The notes under the pieces are model-generated. The model saw nothing but the letters and a program-made list of their open reading frames with translations, did no database searches and had not been told where the DNA came from. A stretch of 64,000 bases of DNA, taken from Bacteroidota bacterium. GTDB lineage: Bacteria; Bacteroidota; Bacteroidia; Flavobacteriales_D; Crocinitomicaceae. The stretch lies in assembly GCA_016192075.1 (NCBI GenBank), contig JACPUU010000016.1, positions 156,182-220,181 on the forward strand. Direction: 5' to 3'. Below, one piece after another: positions 26,073 through 35,905 of the stretch. A program made the translations under genes and the position numbers. Numbering within the stretch: the stretch's first letter is position 1; each line of letters opens with the position of its first letter.

Positions 26073-28130
26073 ATGCGGTTTGTTGTTGTTTTTATTTTTA
26101 TAGTTTCTGCTTTTTCCGGAGTGGCACATGCAGCTGCGGTTATGAATTTGCAGGCAATTGATTTTGCCCGTCAGAAAACCGTTATTCTGAACGGCAACTG
26201 GGAGTTTTACTGGAACAAATTTTATTACCCGGCTGATTTTAAAGCGGCTGATGCCCCGCAGCCGGACCTGCTGACAGCCCCGGTTTCATGGAACGATTTG
26301 AAGGTGGATGGAAAACCATGCGGCAGTTACGGGTATGCCACCTACCGGCTGAAACTGGTGAATTGTCCAAAGCAACAGTTAATGCTCAATGCTTACAGTG
26401 TACAAACCTCACTGCGCATTTTTTTGAATGACAGCCTGGTTGATGAGGTGGGGCAGGTTGGTACCGATGCGGCCTCATGCAAACCCATGAACCGGGATAT
26501 CCAGGTTCTGTTTCCGGCAAATGCATCTGAAGTTGAAATTGTATTGCACATTGCCAATTTTCACCATCGCAAGGGAGGTTTTGTACAGCCGTTTGAGCTG
26601 GGTGATCCTGAAACAATTATTACCAACCAGTCACGCTATTACATTCTGGACGCGCTGGAATCTGCTGCACTGGCCATTATTGGCTTTTTCCTTTTGGCCC
26701 TTTACATCTTCCGGAGAAAAGATCTTTCGGTTTTATATTTTTCATTGTTTAGCATTACGCTGAGTTTAAGACCGGTTATATCGGTCAATTACCTGCTTGC
26801 CAATTTGTTTCCGGACATCAGCTGGTCGCTGATGCTGAAACTGGAATACCTGGGGGTTTTGTTTCCATGTTTGTTCATGGTTTTATTTATCCGCAAATTA
26901 TTTCCCGCACAAATGTCACTGATTGTGGTGCGCATATTGATTGTTGTTTTTGTGGTAAAAATTGCAATCACCGTGTTTTTTACACCGGCAGTTTTCTCAT
27001 GGCTGGTTTTGGCGCTGCTGGTGCTTATACCATTAGGTGTACTGCTGATGACGGTGGTTATTATCAGGGCGGTAATTGCTAAAATTGACGGCGCCAATTA
27101 TGCCGGAATTGGTGTGATTGTTTTATTTGTGAGCCTGGTTTTAAAGGTGATGACCTATGCCGGAATTTTACCTGCCATGAATGCTGTAATCACGCTGCTT
27201 GATATTGGCTTTATATTTATGATGTCGCTTATTTTGGGGTCCAGGTTTTCAATGCAGTTTGTAAAAGTGGAAACCCTGCAGACAGAAACTGAAAAACAAC
27301 GCTTTGACATTGAACAGAAAAAGCAGCAGATTGAACATCAGAAAGAACTGGTTGAAGAAAAAAATAAAGAAATACTGGACAGTATCAATTATGCCAAACG
27401 CATTCAGGCGGCTATTTTACCACCGGGGCGTCTCATGCATGAACGGCTGCCCCAGCATTTTATCTTTTATAAACCTAAAGACATTGTAGCCGGTGATTTT
27501 TACTGGATGGAAGAAAAAAACGGGCATGTACTTTTTGCCGTGGCAGATTGCACCGGACATGGAGTTCCGGGATCTTTGGTTTCTGTCATCTGCAACAACG
27601 GGTTGAACCGCAGTGTGCGGGAACACGGACTCACCGATCCGGCAGAAATACTGGACAAAACCCGTGAAATAATCATTGCTGAATTTGAAAAAAGCGATGA
27701 GGAGGTAAAAGACGGAATGGACATTTCACTGATTTCTATGCAGCATAACCCGTCTCAGCAAAAAATAAATGTGCGTTGGGCTGGGGCCAATAACCCGGTA
27801 TGGATTTTACGCAAGGGAGCTGATCAGATTGAAGAACTAAAGCCGGATAAACAGCCCATTGGAAAATTTGCAAATGCGGTTTCATTTACAACCCATTCAA
27901 CTGAACTTTACAAAGGAGATTGCATTTATCTTTTTACCGATGGTTTTGCCGATCAGTTTGGTGGTGAAAAAGGTAAAAAGTATAAGTACGCACGGCTGAA
28001 AGAACTGCTGGTACATATTGCGGAAGAGCCAATGGAAAAACAAGCTGGAATCCTGGACCAGGAACTGAACCGTTGGAAAGATGTCCTGGAGCAGACAGAC
28101 GATATTTGCATTGCCGGAATAAAGATGTAA
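26073..28130 (+). CDS. 7TM-DISM receptor with SpoIIE-type PP2C phosphatase domain
   Basis: 685 residues. A signal peptide and an extracellular jelly-roll-like 7TMR-DISM domain (about 20-195, with NGNWEFYWNKFYYPADF near 45) are followed by seven membrane helices (about 205-400), a coiled-coil (about 410-450, ETEKQRFDIEQKKQQIEHQKELVEEKNKEI), and a PP2C-like SpoIIE phosphatase domain (from about 455: NYAKRIQAAILPPGR, then GDFYWMEEKNGHVLFAVADCTGHGVPG with metal-binding Asp). It should sense an external ligand and dephosphorylate a partner-switch anti-sigma antagonist in the cytoplasm. No anti-sigma gene is next to it. Confidence 0.9.
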   Translation: MRFVVVFIFIVSAFSGVAHAAAVMNLQAIDFARQKTVILNGNWEFYWNKFYYPADFKAADAPQPDLLTAPVSWNDLKVDGKPCGSYGYATYRLKLVNCPKQQLMLNAYSVQTSLRIFLNDSLVDEVGQVGTDAASCKPMNRDIQVLFPANASEVEIVLHIANFHHRKGGFVQPFELGDPETIITNQSRYYILDALESAALAIIGFFLLALYIFRRKDLSVLYFSLFSITLSLRPVISVNYLLANLFPDISWSLMLKLEYLGVLFPCLFMVLFIRKLFPAQMSLIVVRILIVVFVVKIAITVFFTPAVFSWLVLALLVLIPLGVLLMTVVIIRAVIAKIDGANYAGIGVIVLFVSLVLKVMTYAGILPAMNAVITLLDIGFIFMMSLILGSRFSMQFVKVETLQTETEKQRFDIEQKKQQIEHQKELVEEKNKEILDSINYAKRIQAAILPPGRLMHERLPQHFIFYKPKDIVAGDFYWMEEKNGHVLFAVADCTGHGVPGSLVSVICNNGLNRSVREHGLTDPAEILDKTREIIIAEFEKSDEEVKDGMDISLISMQHNPSQQKINVRWAGANNPVWILRKGADQIEELKPDKQPIGKFANAVSFTTHSTELYKGDCIYLFTDGFADQFGGEKGKKYKYARLKELLVHIAEEPMEKQAGILDQELNRWKDVLEQTDDICIAGIKM

Positions 28131-28195
28131 AACCTATAGGCAAGGAACCCCAAAAATCACTTGTCATTCAGAATGTCCAACTTGTTTTATCTTTT

Positions 28196-30538
28196 TTAAT
28201 AGTATTGGCTGCTGATCTTTTTTGTATAAATGGTGTCATTGCAGATAACGCTAACCAGTAATACCTGCTGTGGAATAGCTGTAAGTGATATAACGGTGTT
28301 TCCGGCTGCAACAGGCTCATCCAGGATTAGCCGGCCGGCAAAGTCACGCAATTCAATTCGTCCGCTTTGTTCAGTATACACGTTTAACTGACCAGATGCT
28401 GCATAAACATTTGTTTGTGACAATGTCATCTCTTCGGTATTCAACAGGTCAATAACGGTAATAGTGCGTTGTGCGGTTTCGTAACAGCTGCTGTTTTGGT
28501 AGGCGGTAAGTGTCACCGCATAGGTGCCGGGTGTATCAAATGCATAGGTTGAATGAGCCGCCGAACAGGTACCCATGGAACTACAATCCCACAAATAATA
28601 ACTGGCATTCAGTGATTCGTTGGTGAATGAAATTTCTTCGGGCGTACCATCAAAATAAACCGTATCTGCTGAAGAACTGAATTGCGCAGTGATGTGAGCA
28701 GGTTCTGAAACAACAAGGCTGTCAGTCAGGTTTCCGCACAGCGAATCAGTACACTGAATAATATAGATGCCTGCATCCAGGTTCTCTAACGTAACAATCT
28801 GGTAGATGTCAGTTTGTGAGGTCAGCAATGTACCATATTGATTAAACAGGGAAAGGTCATACAACTCTTCACTCTGTTTTGCAAAATGAATAGCTCCGTC
28901 ATTTTGTGCGTAGCACGATGCGTCAAAAGCTTCAGTATACACTGGCGCACCAAGTTTTAATAAAAAGCGTGGAACCGAAGTGGTGTCAGCAATAAAAACA
29001 TCAATTTGTGACGTGACCGAAAGATCGTACGTGATGCCGGTTACCAGGTCTTCCAGAAAAACACACGATGAATGGACAAAACCTTCAGCACCCGAAAAAG
29101 TGAGTGTGTGAATTTCAGAGCTGGTGGTAGTTACGTAAATAGGAATTGCAACAGCCTGTTCTGAAAACTGGTTAATGGAATAATACGTATCAGGCAAATT
29201 TTGGGTGGAACTGAAAATGGAGAGCTGGTTTGCTGAATGAGGAAACATTTTATGTGCATCGTATGCGGCGTCAAAATAAAGGGTGGCTGCATCATTTATT
29301 TTCAGTACGGTTTGATCTTGTCCGTAACTGTTTGAAACGTTAAGGATAAAAGGGGTGTTACCCGTTTCACTTTTAAAAAAATAAGAAGGCAAGGTGGTTT
29401 TGCAATTTTCAGTCAGTTGAAGAACCGGTGATGGTGAATTTGCTCTTACATAAAATGCCTGCGATGATGCAATAACAGCTTTTCCACCGTTTGTACCAAT
29501 GCCGTCTACATAACTGGCATAAGCCCCTAAGGCAGGGTTCCACATATAAATGGCATTGTCAATACCTGTTTTTACAATGGTTGTATCATCCCAGTTAATG
29601 GCTGATGGGTAAGGATTACCAACCAGGTTCCAGCCATCAGCATTTACACCGCTGACCGTATAAGATACCGGTAAATTGATGGTGCCGGTATTGGCGGGAC
29701 CTGTGAAATCTACAAACCCGTCTAAATTTGACGGATCAATGTGCGCTATAAAGCCAGTACCTGCAGGCAGTGAGTCATCAATAGTACCGGCGGCAACAAA
29801 ACCTGAATCTACCATGCCGGCATACGTTTCATTGTAATAATAGACAGAGATAAATGTATCAGCCGGAAATGCAGAACCCGGGAAACCGTAAGTATAAAAG
29901 TCATCATTAATTTCATTGAGGGTTGCATTGGCAACCGGTGAACTTAAAAAACGCCAGCCCGGGGTGGTAATGTCTAGGTAACGATGAACGTTAATGTTGC
30001 CTGAAATGGAGCCGCCGGTTATAGGGCCAATTGAGCCTGTACCGGTTGAATCAGAAAGAATAAAAAGCCGGTCACTGGTTTCAAAATTTCCGTTGGTAAG
30101 GGTGAGTACCCCGCGTAGGGAATCGTACCCTGAATAAATCTGAAGGCCATTGGTATTGTTTACCTCCAGGTTGTAAAATGTTTGGTCTCCTTTAATGAAC
30201 TGGAGTATTGATCCGGCAAAAAGTACGGTTGACGTTCCGGCATTGAATGTGCCCTGATTGCTCCAGTCGCCCAGTACGGTTAATTTTTGGCTTCCAAGGG
30301 TTAACGAAGCACCGGCGTTGATTTGAAGCAATGAAACTGAAAAGGCGGTAGTCAGATAAGGTTGTACAGGACCTGCGTGTATGATAATGGTGTCGCCTGA
30401 AACGGGAGGGATGTTGCCCAGCCAGTTGGCCGGATTGCTCCAGGCATTGTCTGATGCGCCTGTCCATTCCCGTTTAGTTTGTGCTGATACTGCTGTGCTT
30501 GTGATAATCAGAATTAAAGCTGCGATAACCGTTTTCAT
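28196..30538 (-). CDS. Large secreted protein with a PKD domain and T9SS tail
   Basis: 780 residues with a signal peptide (MKTVIAALILIITSTAVSA). The N-terminal part (REWTGASDNAWSNPANWLGNIPP, then SGDTIIIHAG) matches the beginning of autotransporter/T9SS cell-surface proteins with beta-helical strands (WxGxxxxxWxxxxNW motif). A PKD-like domain lies around 620-690 (EEISFTNESLNASYYLWDC...FDTPGTYAVTLTAY). The end (from about 695) resembles a type IX sorting domain. It is probably displayed on the surface and could take part in adhesion or matrix formation; no enzymatic motif is seen. Confidence 0.8.
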   Translation of the reverse strand: MKTVIAALILIITSTAVSAQTKREWTGASDNAWSNPANWLGNIPPVSGDTIIIHAGPVQPYLTTAFSVSLLQINAGASLTLGSQKLTVLGDWSNQGTFNAGTSTVLFAGSILQFIKGDQTFYNLEVNNTNGLQIYSGYDSLRGVLTLTNGNFETSDRLFILSDSTGTGSIGPITGGSISGNINVHRYLDITTPGWRFLSSPVANATLNEINDDFYTYGFPGSAFPADTFISVYYYNETYAGMVDSGFVAAGTIDDSLPAGTGFIAHIDPSNLDGFVDFTGPANTGTINLPVSYTVSGVNADGWNLVGNPYPSAINWDDTTIVKTGIDNAIYMWNPALGAYASYVDGIGTNGGKAVIASSQAFYVRANSPSPVLQLTENCKTTLPSYFFKSETGNTPFILNVSNSYGQDQTVLKINDAATLYFDAAYDAHKMFPHSANQLSIFSSTQNLPDTYYSINQFSEQAVAIPIYVTTTSSEIHTLTFSGAEGFVHSSCVFLEDLVTGITYDLSVTSQIDVFIADTTSVPRFLLKLGAPVYTEAFDASCYAQNDGAIHFAKQSEELYDLSLFNQYGTLLTSQTDIYQIVTLENLDAGIYIIQCTDSLCGNLTDSLVVSEPAHITAQFSSSADTVYFDGTPEEISFTNESLNASYYLWDCSSMGTCSAAHSTYAFDTPGTYAVTLTAYQNSSCYETAQRTITVIDLLNTEEMTLSQTNVYAASGQLNVYTEQSGRIELRDFAGRLILDEPVAAGNTVISLTAIPQQVLLVSVICNDTIYTKKISSQYY

Positions 30539-30605
30539 ATAGTGCTGTTAATAGAACGAATGTATTTTGATAGCTGTGTTTGCGTCGGTCGTAATTTCCC
30601 CGTGA

Positions 30606-31334
30606 CTAATGCAACTTTCCAAACGGGTATGAAAAGCCAACAAATTTCCGATCGTTCATAGAGAGACCTGCCAGTGAATGAGAGCCGGCTGAAATTTTAA
30701 CAGCTGAATGCCGGTTGGCAGATTCACCGGGTGTTTGGGGAGTCATGCTTTTTAGTTTCTGATACTCTGTTTCAGTAAGCAGTTTGTGAAATTTTGGTTT
30801 CAACGGTTGTTTTGGACTTTCAGGCTGTTCAGAAAATTGCCAGTTTTCAAAATGATCAAGCTCAAAATTTTGCTTGTTTATGACAAACGAAAATAATTCC
30901 CCATTGATTGTTTCAGGTGTTGCCAGGCCATAAAAGTGGTGTCCGGGTTGGTTTAGTCCTGATCCCAGGCTTTCATAAAAAGCAGGGTTGATTGAATCTC
31001 CGGTTACCATAAGTACTGCACCCAGGTATTTTTTTGTTTCAACAAACTGCCAGTAATATTGTGAGGCGTCAAATGCCTGTAAGTAAAAACCGGGGTAATT
31101 AAATTCATAAATCCACCTGATCAATAAGGCTTTTGCTTTTGGCATGCGCTCACCGGCATTGCGCACGATGATAATTTCACGGCTTTGAATGTATCCACCA
31201 AAGCTGGAAACGCATACATTGGTTTTGGGTGCATATACTGTATTTGCATCAATTACCTGAATTGATTTTGCGGCAGGGCTATATGCCAGAAGCAGAAATG
31301 CGGCAATCAACAGGAGGGTATTTTTTCTTTTCAT
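30606..31334 (-). CDS. Secreted or periplasmic protein, unknown
   Basis: 242 residues from the ATG at 31334; an upstream in-frame start adds a polar stretch before the signal peptide and is rejected. A signal peptide (MKRKNTLLLIAAFLLLAYSPAAKS) is followed by an alpha/beta-looking domain with YGLATPETINGELFSFVINKQNFELDHFENW. No homologous function is recognised. It is transcribed leftward, 67 bases upstream of the start of the large T9SS protein gene, so the two may be expressed together. Confidence 0.6.
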   Translation of the reverse strand: MKRKNTLLLIAAFLLLAYSPAAKSIQVIDANTVYAPKTNVCVSSFGGYIQSREIIIVRNAGERMPKAKALLIRWIYEFNYPGFYLQAFDASQYYWQFVETKKYLGAVLMVTGDSINPAFYESLGSGLNQPGHHFYGLATPETINGELFSFVINKQNFELDHFENWQFSEQPESPKQPLKPKFHKLLTETEYQKLKSMTPQTPGESANRHSAVKISAGSHSLAGLSMNDRKFVGFSYPFGKLH

Positions 31335-31703
31335 ACGAGTTAATGTTTTGCAATTATTTTCGACCCCAAAGGTTGGCTGATCATGTTGCGCCGCAACTTC
31401 CAAATTTCCCTCCGGTGGCTGATCCGCCGGGAAAAGAATGTGGCTAAAACGTTGAATAGAGTGGTTTTCAAAATTGTTTGAACGGTGTTTGCCATCAAAA
31501 TAAAAGCAGAATCATTTTTTAACGTTTGATCAGAAAGGAGAATGGGGGTACCCGGCAAACAAACCGTTGCGGTGCACAGCCAGGCCTGTTGGTGAATAAA
31601 AATTCACCTTAATTTACCGGTGTTAAAATATTCGGGCAGTTGATTCGTCTTCACGAAAGATGTTCAAACAACTAATTTAATTTTTCGTTCCTTTGTAACT
31701 ATT
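31335..31703. promoter_or_regulatory. Divergent intergenic region
   Basis: About 370 bases between the leftward unknown gene and the rightward ABC exporter. The rightward gene has a plausible -7 element TTCCTTTG at about 31689-31696, a one-base deviation from TAnnTTTG. Leftward open frames of about 70 codons here show no protein features. No repeat or RNA was recognised. Confidence 0.4.
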
Positions 31704-33569
31704 ATGAGTAAAAAGAAAGTTGGCCTTAAACAGGTATTTAAAGATATTATATGGCCGCGCAGACGAATTCTGGCCGTTGGATTGATTTTAATTGTGATTA
31801 GCCGTGCGGCAAGTTTGGTATTACCTTATAGTACGCAGGTGTTGATTGATGATGTGGTTGGAGATTCACAGAGTGGGGGTGCTTTAACTACCGAGCAGGT
31901 TGATCAACTCAAAGCCGCAGGAGTTACGCAGAATCAGCTGGATTCCTTTCAGGTTTTTTTGGAGCAGCAAACCTTAAACGGAGAACACCTGGAAGAAAAA
32001 TTTGACCTGATGACTTTTATCCTGGTTGCGGTTCTTATTGCCTTGGCGGTGCAGGCAGTCACTTCTTTCTGGCTAACCAAATTATTGAGTGTGGAAGCAC
32101 AGCACCTGATCTCCCAGTTGCGGGTGCAGGTTCAAAAAAAGATTTTGACATTACCAATCAGTTATTTTGACAACAACAAATCAGGTGCATTGGTTTCACG
32201 CATTATGACCGATGTAGAAGGTGTCAGAAACCTGGTAGGAACGGGGTTTGTGCAGTTGATTGGCGGATCTATAACGGCCATTGTTGCCCTGATCTGGTTG
32301 ATAGATATTAACTGGATTATGACACTTTCAACCCTGATACCCATTGCCATTTTTGCTTTTATTGCGATGAAGGCCTTTGGAAAAATCAGGCCTATTTTTA
32401 AAGAGCGCGGAAAATTAAATGCCGATGTAACGGGCCGTTTGACTGAGACCATTTCAGGCGTGCGGGTCATTAAAGGGTTCAATGCTGAAGAGCAGGAAAA
32501 TAAAATTTTTGAGCGCGGTGCTGATCAGCTTTTTCAGAATGTAAGAAGTAGTTTAACGGCTACATCCATGGTAACCAGTCTGGCTACGTTCTTACTGGGT
32601 GTTGGTACTGTAACTATAATGGGTATTGGTGGCTACCTGATGATGCAGGGCGAAATGTCTACCGGCCAGTTTGTGCAGTTTACGGTGTTACTTGGTTTCC
32701 TGATTGCACCTATTGTGCAGATGGCCAATATTGGCAGCCAGATGACCGAAGCTTTTGCCGGATTAGACCGCACGGCTGAAATTATGAACAGCCTGCCTGA
32801 AAATGATGATGCGGTGAGAACCATTAAACTGGAAACCATTCGTGGCGATATTAAATTTGACGACGTTCACTTTTCATACGAAGAAGGTAAAGAAGTATTG
32901 CACGGTGTTTCGTTTGACGCACCGCTTGGTTCAGTTACTGCTTTGGTTGGAACGTCAGGTTCTGGAAAATCAACCATTGCCGGTTTGGCGGCTACGTTTT
33001 TGCAGCCTAAGTCAGGAGCAATTACCATTGACGGGCAGGATTTATCGAAAGTTAATTTAGGATCATACCGGCAGTTTTTAGGCGTTGTTTTGCAGGATGA
33101 TTTTTTGTTTGAGGGAACCATACGGGAGAATATTTTATTCCCGCGCCCCAACGCCACCGAAGAGCAATTGCAGCATGCCGTAAAAGCAGCGTATGTGAAT
33201 GAATTTACCGACCGTTTTGAAAATGGACTGGATACCGTGATTGGCGAACGCGGTGTTAAACTCTCAGGCGGACAGCGCCAGCGGTTGGCTATTGCACGGG
33301 CCATACTGGCTAATCCGTCAATCATTATTTTAGATGAAGCAACCTCAAGCCTGGATACCGAAAGCGAAGCGCTGATTCAAAAAAGTCTTGCTGAATTAAT
33401 GAAAGGCCGAACCACCTTTGTTATTGCCCACCGGTTAAGCACCATTCGCCAGGCCAACCAGATTCTGGTTATTGAAGACGGCCGTATTGCTGAACAGGGC
33501 ACGCATGAAGAATTGATTAAAAAAGAGGGACGGTATTACAATTTGTATACCTACCAGAGCCGGATTTAA
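31704..33569 (+). CDS. ABC transporter, MsbA-like exporter half-transporter
   Basis: 621 residues. Six membrane helices with the ABC exporter layout occupy about 20-335, with an unusual insert of about 60 hydrophilic residues after helix 1 (residues about 50-105, rich in Gln/Glu). The nucleotide-binding domain follows: Walker A in LVGTSGSGKSTIAG, Q-loop in LGVVLQDDF, signature LSGGQRQRLAIARA, Walker B in IIILDEATSSLDT and the switch His in FVIAHRLSTI. It would act as a homodimer to export lipids, drugs or peptides. The periplasmic insert may contact a partner. Confidence 0.92.
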   Translation: MSKKKVGLKQVFKDIIWPRRRILAVGLILIVISRAASLVLPYSTQVLIDDVVGDSQSGGALTTEQVDQLKAAGVTQNQLDSFQVFLEQQTLNGEHLEEKFDLMTFILVAVLIALAVQAVTSFWLTKLLSVEAQHLISQLRVQVQKKILTLPISYFDNNKSGALVSRIMTDVEGVRNLVGTGFVQLIGGSITAIVALIWLIDINWIMTLSTLIPIAIFAFIAMKAFGKIRPIFKERGKLNADVTGRLTETISGVRVIKGFNAEEQENKIFERGADQLFQNVRSSLTATSMVTSLATFLLGVGTVTIMGIGGYLMMQGEMSTGQFVQFTVLLGFLIAPIVQMANIGSQMTEAFAGLDRTAEIMNSLPENDDAVRTIKLETIRGDIKFDDVHFSYEEGKEVLHGVSFDAPLGSVTALVGTSGSGKSTIAGLAATFLQPKSGAITIDGQDLSKVNLGSYRQFLGVVLQDDFLFEGTIRENILFPRPNATEEQLQHAVKAAYVNEFTDRFENGLDTVIGERGVKLSGGQRQRLAIARAILANPSIIILDEATSSLDTESEALIQKSLAELMKGRTTFVIAHRLSTIRQANQILVIEDGRIAEQGTHEELIKKEGRYYNLYTYQSRI

Positions 33570-33602
33570 AATTGGGTTGATACATGAACCCCACCCGCAC
33601 GA

Positions 33603-33658
33603 TTTTTTTTGCGTGAGGGATAGCAGTGAAAAACCCGGAATGTTGCCGCGCGATTCAT
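33603..33658 (+). repeat. Dispersed intergenic repeat, copy 1 (56 bp)
   Basis: A 56-base sequence from the T-run through GCGTGAGGGATAGCAG to CCGCGCGATTCAT recurs at 34734-34789 with about four differences. It overlaps the terminator of the ABC exporter gene. Both copies lie directly after genes in the same orientation, which points to a small mobile or terminator-linked repeat family. Confidence 0.85.
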
Positions 33659-33673
33659 AGCGCGGCTTTTTTG
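33645..33673 (+). terminator. Intrinsic terminator after the ABC exporter
   Basis: GCCGCGC (33645-33651) pairs with GCGCGGC (33660-33666) around an 8-base loop, followed by TTTTTTG. It lies about 75 bases after the exporter stop. Confidence 0.85.
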
Positions 33674-33954
33674 TGATTACCCGCTGTGCAGGATATCATA
33701 TCTATCATGTACCATCACAAAGCGGCGTGAAAGAATTTAGCGGATATTTATCTGCTCTGGTTACCGTAGTTTTCACCTTAGCTGCATTTCATTTACAGGT
33801 TTGCAGTCTTGAACACAAACAATGTATTTACTGCACAGCCATATGTTGCAAATGCCATGCGAAACGATGATGCGGTAGTATAGAAACAATACCGGTATTT
33901 GAAACTAAATCACAAATTCTGTTTATGTTTGGTTTTAATTCAAAATTTTTATTC

Positions 33955-34710
33955 ATGACACTATTTAAAAAAACCGCAATTTACATTCTGGGACTAACGA
34001 TGATTTCATGCCACAAAGAAGAGAATTGGTCAACTGATATTACACCTGGAACCAGTATTTCCTTCAATTCGGTAAACATAGATGTTGCTTTTGACCTTGA
34101 AAAGAATAACGACTTTCTCTATTGTGGCGTTTGCCAGAGTGAGACCACTAATCCAACCCTGGAGACTTCTATTTATGAGGCGCAGTATAAAGAAAGCGAA
34201 ACGCACAATATGACAATTAATGATTTACACAGCAGTCACTCATATCATTTTAGATCATACATTAAATTGAAGACGGGTGATGTGCTTTATTCCGACGATT
34301 TTCTGGTAGAAACACCTGATCTCCCGGAACCTTCGTGTTTACCAGTGGCTGGTAAAATTAATTTCTCCGGCGACATGTTTGACATGGGGAATTTAGCAGA
34401 AAATACCTCAGGAGATGATTATGTTTTACATACGTCTTGTGCTTATGGAAGTCTTGATTTTACTTTTGCTGACGAACCCCAATCAGGACTTTATGCAACG
34501 GTATCGTCTGCATCCTGGTTGACTGACCTGGAAGTTTATATAGCTGGTACGTTGGGAATTGGATTTAGCTGCTACTACGGTGGCTCATCTGCAAATGGTA
34601 TTTATGTAAACAATGATTCAGGTCAAATATCAATTGCTTTTTGTGATCTTCAAATGTCTACGAGCCAGTCTTGTTCAGATTTGAGCCTGCAGGGTGAGGT
34701 TCATGAATAG
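33955..34710 (+). CDS. Lipoprotein, unknown
   Basis: 251 residues from the ATG at 33955, which begins the signal peptide (MTLFKKTAIYILGLTMISCHK) with a lipobox-like ISCHK; ATGs upstream would add ten residues to the leader. The mature protein has a fibronectin-like stretch (LHSSHSYHFRSYIKLKTGDVLYSDDF) and a second beta-rich region with several Cys residues. It is a typical Bacteroidota surface lipoprotein with no enzymatic motif. Its neighbours are an ABC exporter and an outer-membrane protein, with no operon evident. Confidence 0.6.
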   Translation: MTLFKKTAIYILGLTMISCHKEENWSTDITPGTSISFNSVNIDVAFDLEKNNDFLYCGVCQSETTNPTLETSIYEAQYKESETHNMTINDLHSSHSYHFRSYIKLKTGDVLYSDDFLVETPDLPEPSCLPVAGKINFSGDMFDMGNLAENTSGDDYVLHTSCAYGSLDFTFADEPQSGLYATVSSASWLTDLEVYIAGTLGIGFSCYYGGSSANGIYVNNDSGQISIAFCDLQMSTSQSCSDLSLQGEVHE

Positions 34711-34733
34711 GAACGGTTTCACCGGACCTCTCC

Positions 34734-34789
34734 TTTTTTTTGCGTGAGGGATAGCAGCAGAAAACCCGGAATGTAGCCGCGCGATTCAT
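34734..34789 (+). repeat. Dispersed intergenic repeat, copy 2 (56 bp)
   Basis: This copy of the sequence at 33603-33658 has 52 of 56 identical bases. It lies right after the lipoprotein stop codon and is followed immediately by the AT/GC-alternating tandem array. Confidence 0.85.
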
Positions 34790-34915
34790 CGCGTACATTT
34801 TTTTTGTTGTATTACGCGCGGCTTTTTTCGTTGTATCGCGCACATTTTTTTTGTTGTATTGCGCGCGGCTTTTTTTCGTTGTATCGCACGCACATTTTTT
34901 TGACACATTGCGCGG
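34775..34915. repeat. Tandem array of terminator-like units
   Basis: A unit of roughly 47 bases, of the form CATTTTTTTTGTTGTATT-(A/G)CGCGCGGC-TTTTTTCGTTGTATCGCG-CA, occurs about two and a half times in a row. CGCGCGGC blocks alternate with T-runs, so several overlapping hairpins with the preceding CCGCGCG are possible. Small leftward open frames over it are simple-repeat artefacts. Confidence 0.75.
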
Positions 34916-35035
34916 CGAAATGAGGCTTTGCAGCGTATAGCCCGACCCGCCAGGGGCACGCCCAACCGGTTGTTCAAAAACAGCGTGAAAAAATTTCAGG
35001 ACATTCAATAGGGGTTCTTTTGGTTTGAGTTGTTA

Positions 35036-35059
35036 TGGTATAAACTAATACCTATACCA
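35036..35059 (+). promoter_or_regulatory. Palindrome adjoining the start codon of the outer-membrane protein gene
   Basis: TGGTATA (35036-35042) and TATACCA (35053-35059) form an inverted repeat with a 10-base spacer that touches the ATG at 35060. It could be an operator or an RNA hairpin that affects translation. No regulator is known. Confidence 0.4.
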
Positions 35060-35905
35060 ATGAAAAATTTTGTCATATCGCTTTTTAGTAAGAAAGCCTT
35101 TTTTTTGTGTTTGCCGGTTGCTGTGTTTAGTACACCGGTTTTGGCGCAGCACGACCACAGCAGTGATGAACACCCCAATGTAATTTTACATGTGAACCCT
35201 GATTTGAAGGTGTGTGATTTTGACATTGCCCCCAACCTGACACAAGCGGAATGGGCCCGTGCCACGCGCGAAGTTGGAAATGCCATTTATTTAGATCCGC
35301 TATCATCATCGAAACCACTTGGGCGCGGTAACTGGTCACTTTGGCTGGAGCAGAATTCATTCACCGTTGACCAGGAAAGCGGTGCCTGGAACAATACATT
35401 TCATCACCCTGATTCAACGCATTGGCTGACAGAAAGTGGCCGTCTTTCAGTACCGGCTGTTCGTTTTCAACTAGGACTTGCCAGCCGCTGGGATGCCGGA
35501 ATTTACTACACATCAGCCAAACCGTTTGGTGCCAATTACGGATTTTTAGGTGTTGAAACCAAGTACACTTTTTTGAATGATACGCTGCGGGGCTGGTATG
35601 CATCAGCACGTGCGAGTTATGCTTTGGATGCCAATGTGCGTGATTTTAATATTTCAAGTACAGGTTTGGATGTTATGGCCAGTAAAAATTTGTTCAACGT
35701 ATTTACACCGTATGCAGGTATTGCGCTGAACTGGAACCATGGCAGAGAAGTTACGGCAGATGTGGACCTCCTCAATGAAAACAGCTTTGCGGCACGTGGA
35801 ATTATCGGGCTGGATTTTACGTGGAAATTTGTGAACCTGGGCTATGTTTACCTGGTTGGAGATGGAAAAGCAAACCAGGCATTTAAACTGGGGGTGACAT
35901 TTTAG
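35060..35905 (+). CDS. Outer-membrane beta-barrel-like protein (MetA-pathway-of-phenol-degradation/transporter type)
   Basis: 281 residues from ATG 35060, the start of the signal peptide (MKNFVISLFSKKAFFLCLPVAVFSTPVLAQ). A short His-rich segment (HDHSSDEH) follows. The rest alternates strands in the way of a small outer-membrane barrel, ending in FKLGVTF with the terminal aromatic residue. Strands such as RFQLGLASRWDAGIYYTSA and AYAGIALNWNHGR fit. It could form a pore or be a structural protein; no substrate can be deduced. It stands alone. Confidence 0.65.
   Translation: MKNFVISLFSKKAFFLCLPVAVFSTPVLAQHDHSSDEHPNVILHVNPDLKVCDFDIAPNLTQAEWARATREVGNAIYLDPLSSSKPLGRGNWSLWLEQNSFTVDQESGAWNNTFHHPDSTHWLTESGRLSVPAVRFQLGLASRWDAGIYYTSAKPFGANYGFLGVETKYTFLNDTLRGWYASARASYALDANVRDFNISSTGLDVMASKNLFNVFTPYAGIALNWNHGREVTADVDLLNENSFAARGIIGLDFTWKFVNLGYVYLVGDGKANQAFKLGVTF

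Noticed and set aside
33673..33870. Rightward open frame of 65 codons after the ABC exporter
   Set aside because: Starts inside the terminator/repeat area, Cys-rich without a known motif, and no start signal; probably not a gene.
34658..35008. Leftward frames of 116 and 63 codons with KKARNTTKKMYAM-like repeats
   Set aside because: They are translations of the tandem terminator-like array, not proteins.
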